Source: Pogonophryne albipinna
Lineage: Eukaryota; Chordata; Actinopteri; Perciformes; Artedidraconidae
Assembly (NCBI GenBank): GCA_028583405.1
Contig: CM053261.1
Coordinates: forward strand, 10,224,459 to 10,288,458
Length of the DNA stretch: 64,000 bases
Reading direction: 5' to 3'
Shown: piece after piece, positions 61,887-64,000 of the stretch
How positions within the stretch are numbered: position 1 is the first letter of the stretch
Layout: each line of letters begins with the position of its first letter
Notes under the pieces: generated by a model
Database searches by the model: none
Told to the model about the DNA's origin: nothing
The model's input: only the letters and a program-made list of their open reading frames with translations
Position numbers and translations under genes: made by a program

Positions 61887-63380
61887 GTGGGTCTTCCCAT
61901 CCCGCTGCGATCAGCCGGCTTTCCCGCTGACATCGTCTCTCCCTGCCGCCTACAGCCGGTGGCTATCAAGCTAGCTAACCAGCTAGTAGGCTGGTCACCC
62001 GGCTCCCACTCTGCACCAGGCTGTCAGCCCCTCCTACGATTCTCCTCTGGAAACCACTGGAATTATTCTCCTGATATGCTGTGGATTATAATTCTCATTT
62101 TATCTGGACTCACACCACTCCTTCTTCAACGGTCATCCGGCTCCTGGTCTCTGCTGCCCGGGTCCCCAGCATTAGCTAGCTCCGTGCTAGCGCCACTTCA
62201 CCTGATCATGCCGCCGCTCTACTCCCTGTCAGATCTCCACTCCTTTAATAACCGCCTGCGTCCGGACTGCATGGACATCCTCGCAGATAATGAAATACTC
62301 CGCAAACGCCGTCCTCCACACAGAGGTTCTGGCCGTAAGTTTTTATTTCATTCCACGTCTCCACACTCCATCCCGTCCATTCGGTCCTGTCACACGCCCA
62401 CACTACGCCATCACAACAAACAACACGTGAATCTGACCAATCTCCTTCCACTCCCCCGGTCCACACAACCCCCCCCAATGCAACGTCACCTCAGAGCAGC
62501 CCTGCTCAACACACGCTCCATCCACAATAAAAGCCACATTCTAAATGAATTCATTAAAGACAATAACCTGTACTTTCTGTATCTGACCGAAACATGGCAA
62601 AAACCCCTGGACTATTTTTCTTTAAATCAAATCACCCCAGCAGGATTCACATACATTGACAAACCTCGACCACAAGGGCGGGGTGGTGGTATAGCTGCTA
62701 TTATCAGAAAGGAAATAAAAGCTACCATAATCCCCATCCCTGATGTTTCTTCATTTGAACACCTGATCTTTAAACTCTCTGGTCCCACTCCCCTGGTCAC
62801 AGCCATCATCTACCGTCCCCCGAAGCCAAACCCCTCCTTTCTCTCCGACCTCTCTGACATTCTCACTCAGCTTTCTGCCATATCCCCATCTGTTCTCCTC
62901 TTAGGTGATTTTAACATTCATGTTGACGACCCGACCTGCAAATATGCCTCTGAATTTAAGGAAACCCTTCACTGCTGCAACTTCTCTCAGCATATCAACT
63001 TCCCAACACACAGCCGTGGTCACATCCTGGACTTGGTCTGCTCCACTGGTCTCACCATCCATCATCTGTCCAGCCTTAATCTCCACATCTCTGATCACCT
63101 GGCCATCATCATGGACATCAACATCCCCATCCCCGCCCAAAAGCAAAAACGCACAATAACCTACAGAAATCTCAAATCCATCTCACCTTCAGCAATCACT
63201 GCCTCCATTACCTGCAAGATGTCTGTCTCCCCCCCCCACTTTCTGAAAACCCATCTGAACTTGTGGACTATTATAACAGCACCCTCTCCTTCTGTCTCAA
63301 TGAACTGGCCCCCACAAAAACAAAAAATGTCTCTTTCATACACTCCGCCCCCTGGTATACCCCCGAACTCCGCCAAATGA
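61887..63380 (+). pseudogene. LINE ORF: apurinic-type endonuclease region, frameshifted before RT
   Basis: Open from 61887 to 63380; a likelier start is the Met at 62210 (MPPLYSLSDLHSF). The endonuclease fold is shown by AALLNTRSIHNK, LYLTETW (catalytic Glu), GGGIAAIIRKEI, VTAIIYRPP, LLGDFNIHVDD (catalytic Asp/Asn) and ISDHLAIIMDI (C-terminal SDH). The last ~50 codons are out of frame: the true continuation shifts near 63230, at a run of C residues, to a second frame reading ENPSELVDYYNSTLS. Confidence 0.85.
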
Positions 63381-64000
63381 AATCAAGGAAACGTCAACTT
63401 GAACGCCAACACAAGAAAACCACACTAACAGTCCATCTTCAAATCTACAAAGACTATATCCAGCAGTACAGTAACGCACTCAAAGCAGCCCGGTCTAATT
63501 ACCTCTCACAACTCATTCAGTCTGGCTCCAGCAACCCCAAGCGTCTGTTCTCCACCATCAGCAAACTTCTCAAACCCTGTGACAACGCCACCTCATCCTT
63601 CACCACCGAACAGTGCAACTCCTTCCTCTCGTTTTTCCAAACCAAAATCAGCAACATTTACAGCAATCTGACACCCTCATCAGCACCCCCCACCTCCCCT
63701 CCTGGCTCCCCCCCCTTCACCTCACAGCCCCTGTCCCACTTCTCCCCTGTGACCCCCATGCAACTGTCCGACTTCATGACTGGAATTAACTCCACCTGCA
63801 CACTTGACCCAATGCCCTCCAAATTTGTTAAAGAGAGCCTCCCTGCCATCTCCCAACTCATTGCCACCATCATTAACTCCTCCCTCAGATCTGGATCAGT
63901 TCCCCCCTCTCTCAAACTGGCCGCTGTCACACCCATTCTCAAAAGACCTGGACTCACACCTGACATCATGTCCAACTTCCGGCCCATCTCAAATCTCCCC
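63231..64000 (+). pseudogene. LINE ORF continuation: linker and start of reverse transcriptase (partial)
   Basis: In the shifted frame: ENPSELVDYYNS, SAPWYTPELRQMK, SRKRQLERQHKK, KDYIQQYSNALKAARS, NPKRLFSTISKLL, LDPMPSKFVKESLPAI, LKLAAVTPILK and finally NFRPISNLP at the window end, the standard run into the first RT motifs of L2/CR1-type LINEs. The frame is open to the edge. Confidence 0.85.

Larger units (their letters stand above)
61740..64000 (+). mobile_element. L2-type LINE, 5' part, cut by window edge
   Basis: A GC-rich 5' region with CTAGCTAGCTAG words (61745-61757) and a short CTCCACC(C/A)TAA array (61840-61875), then an ORF with an endonuclease and the start of an RT that runs off the window. 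Unlike the other two LINEs here it keeps its 5' part, so it may be near full length. The 5' boundary is approximate. Confidence 0.8.

Overview
This window is vertebrate nuclear DNA, most likely from a ray-finned fish. That inference rests on two intron-split vertebrate genes with canonical GT/AG junctions, very long CA/GA microsatellites, and a dense mix of BEL/Pao and Ty3/gypsy LTR elements, L2/CR1-type LINEs and short inverted-repeat DNA transposons typical of teleosts. I see no prokaryotic operon, CRISPR array, rRNA or tRNA.

Two host genes lie on the + strand, tail to head. (1) A rabphilin-3A gene (rph3a-like): 15 coding exons assembled by me between 31774 and 43563 give a continuous 586-residue frame. 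It has an N-terminal Rab-binding zinc finger with all eight cysteines, a low-complexity linker and two C2 domains. An untranslated first exon may lie at about 4470-4651, which would make intron 1 about 27 kb. (2) A group III secreted phospholipase A2 gene (pla2g3-like): seven exons between 46042 and 51751 give 542 residues. It has a signal peptide, an RVKR furin site, the calcium loop, the His-Asp catalytic pair and a long C-terminal part.

Most of the rest is mobile DNA. Left edge: a BEL/Pao element on the - strand with an open ~849-codon pol frame running off the window. 11.2-18.1 kb: a Ty3/gypsy element with intact 5-bp target duplications, broken by an hAT-type insertion (8-bp duplication) and a PIF/Harbinger-type insertion (3-bp duplication). 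23.9-27.0 kb: a - strand LINE split by another hAT-type element. 34.1-36.3 kb: a - strand L2-like LINE inside an rph3a intron. 37.6-38.0 kb: a solo LTR inside the next rph3a intron. 52.0-53.5 kb: a stack of three DNA elements. 58.5-60.4 kb: two MITE-like elements. 60.7-60.9 kb: a ~227-bp pure GT tract. Right edge: an L2-like LINE, + strand, running off the window.

No wholly new molecular system is evident. The strongest observations are nested insertions dated by exact target duplications, a within-window empty-site comparison for one nested element, a phase-matched rph3a exon found by hand, and the linkage of rph3a to pla2g3.
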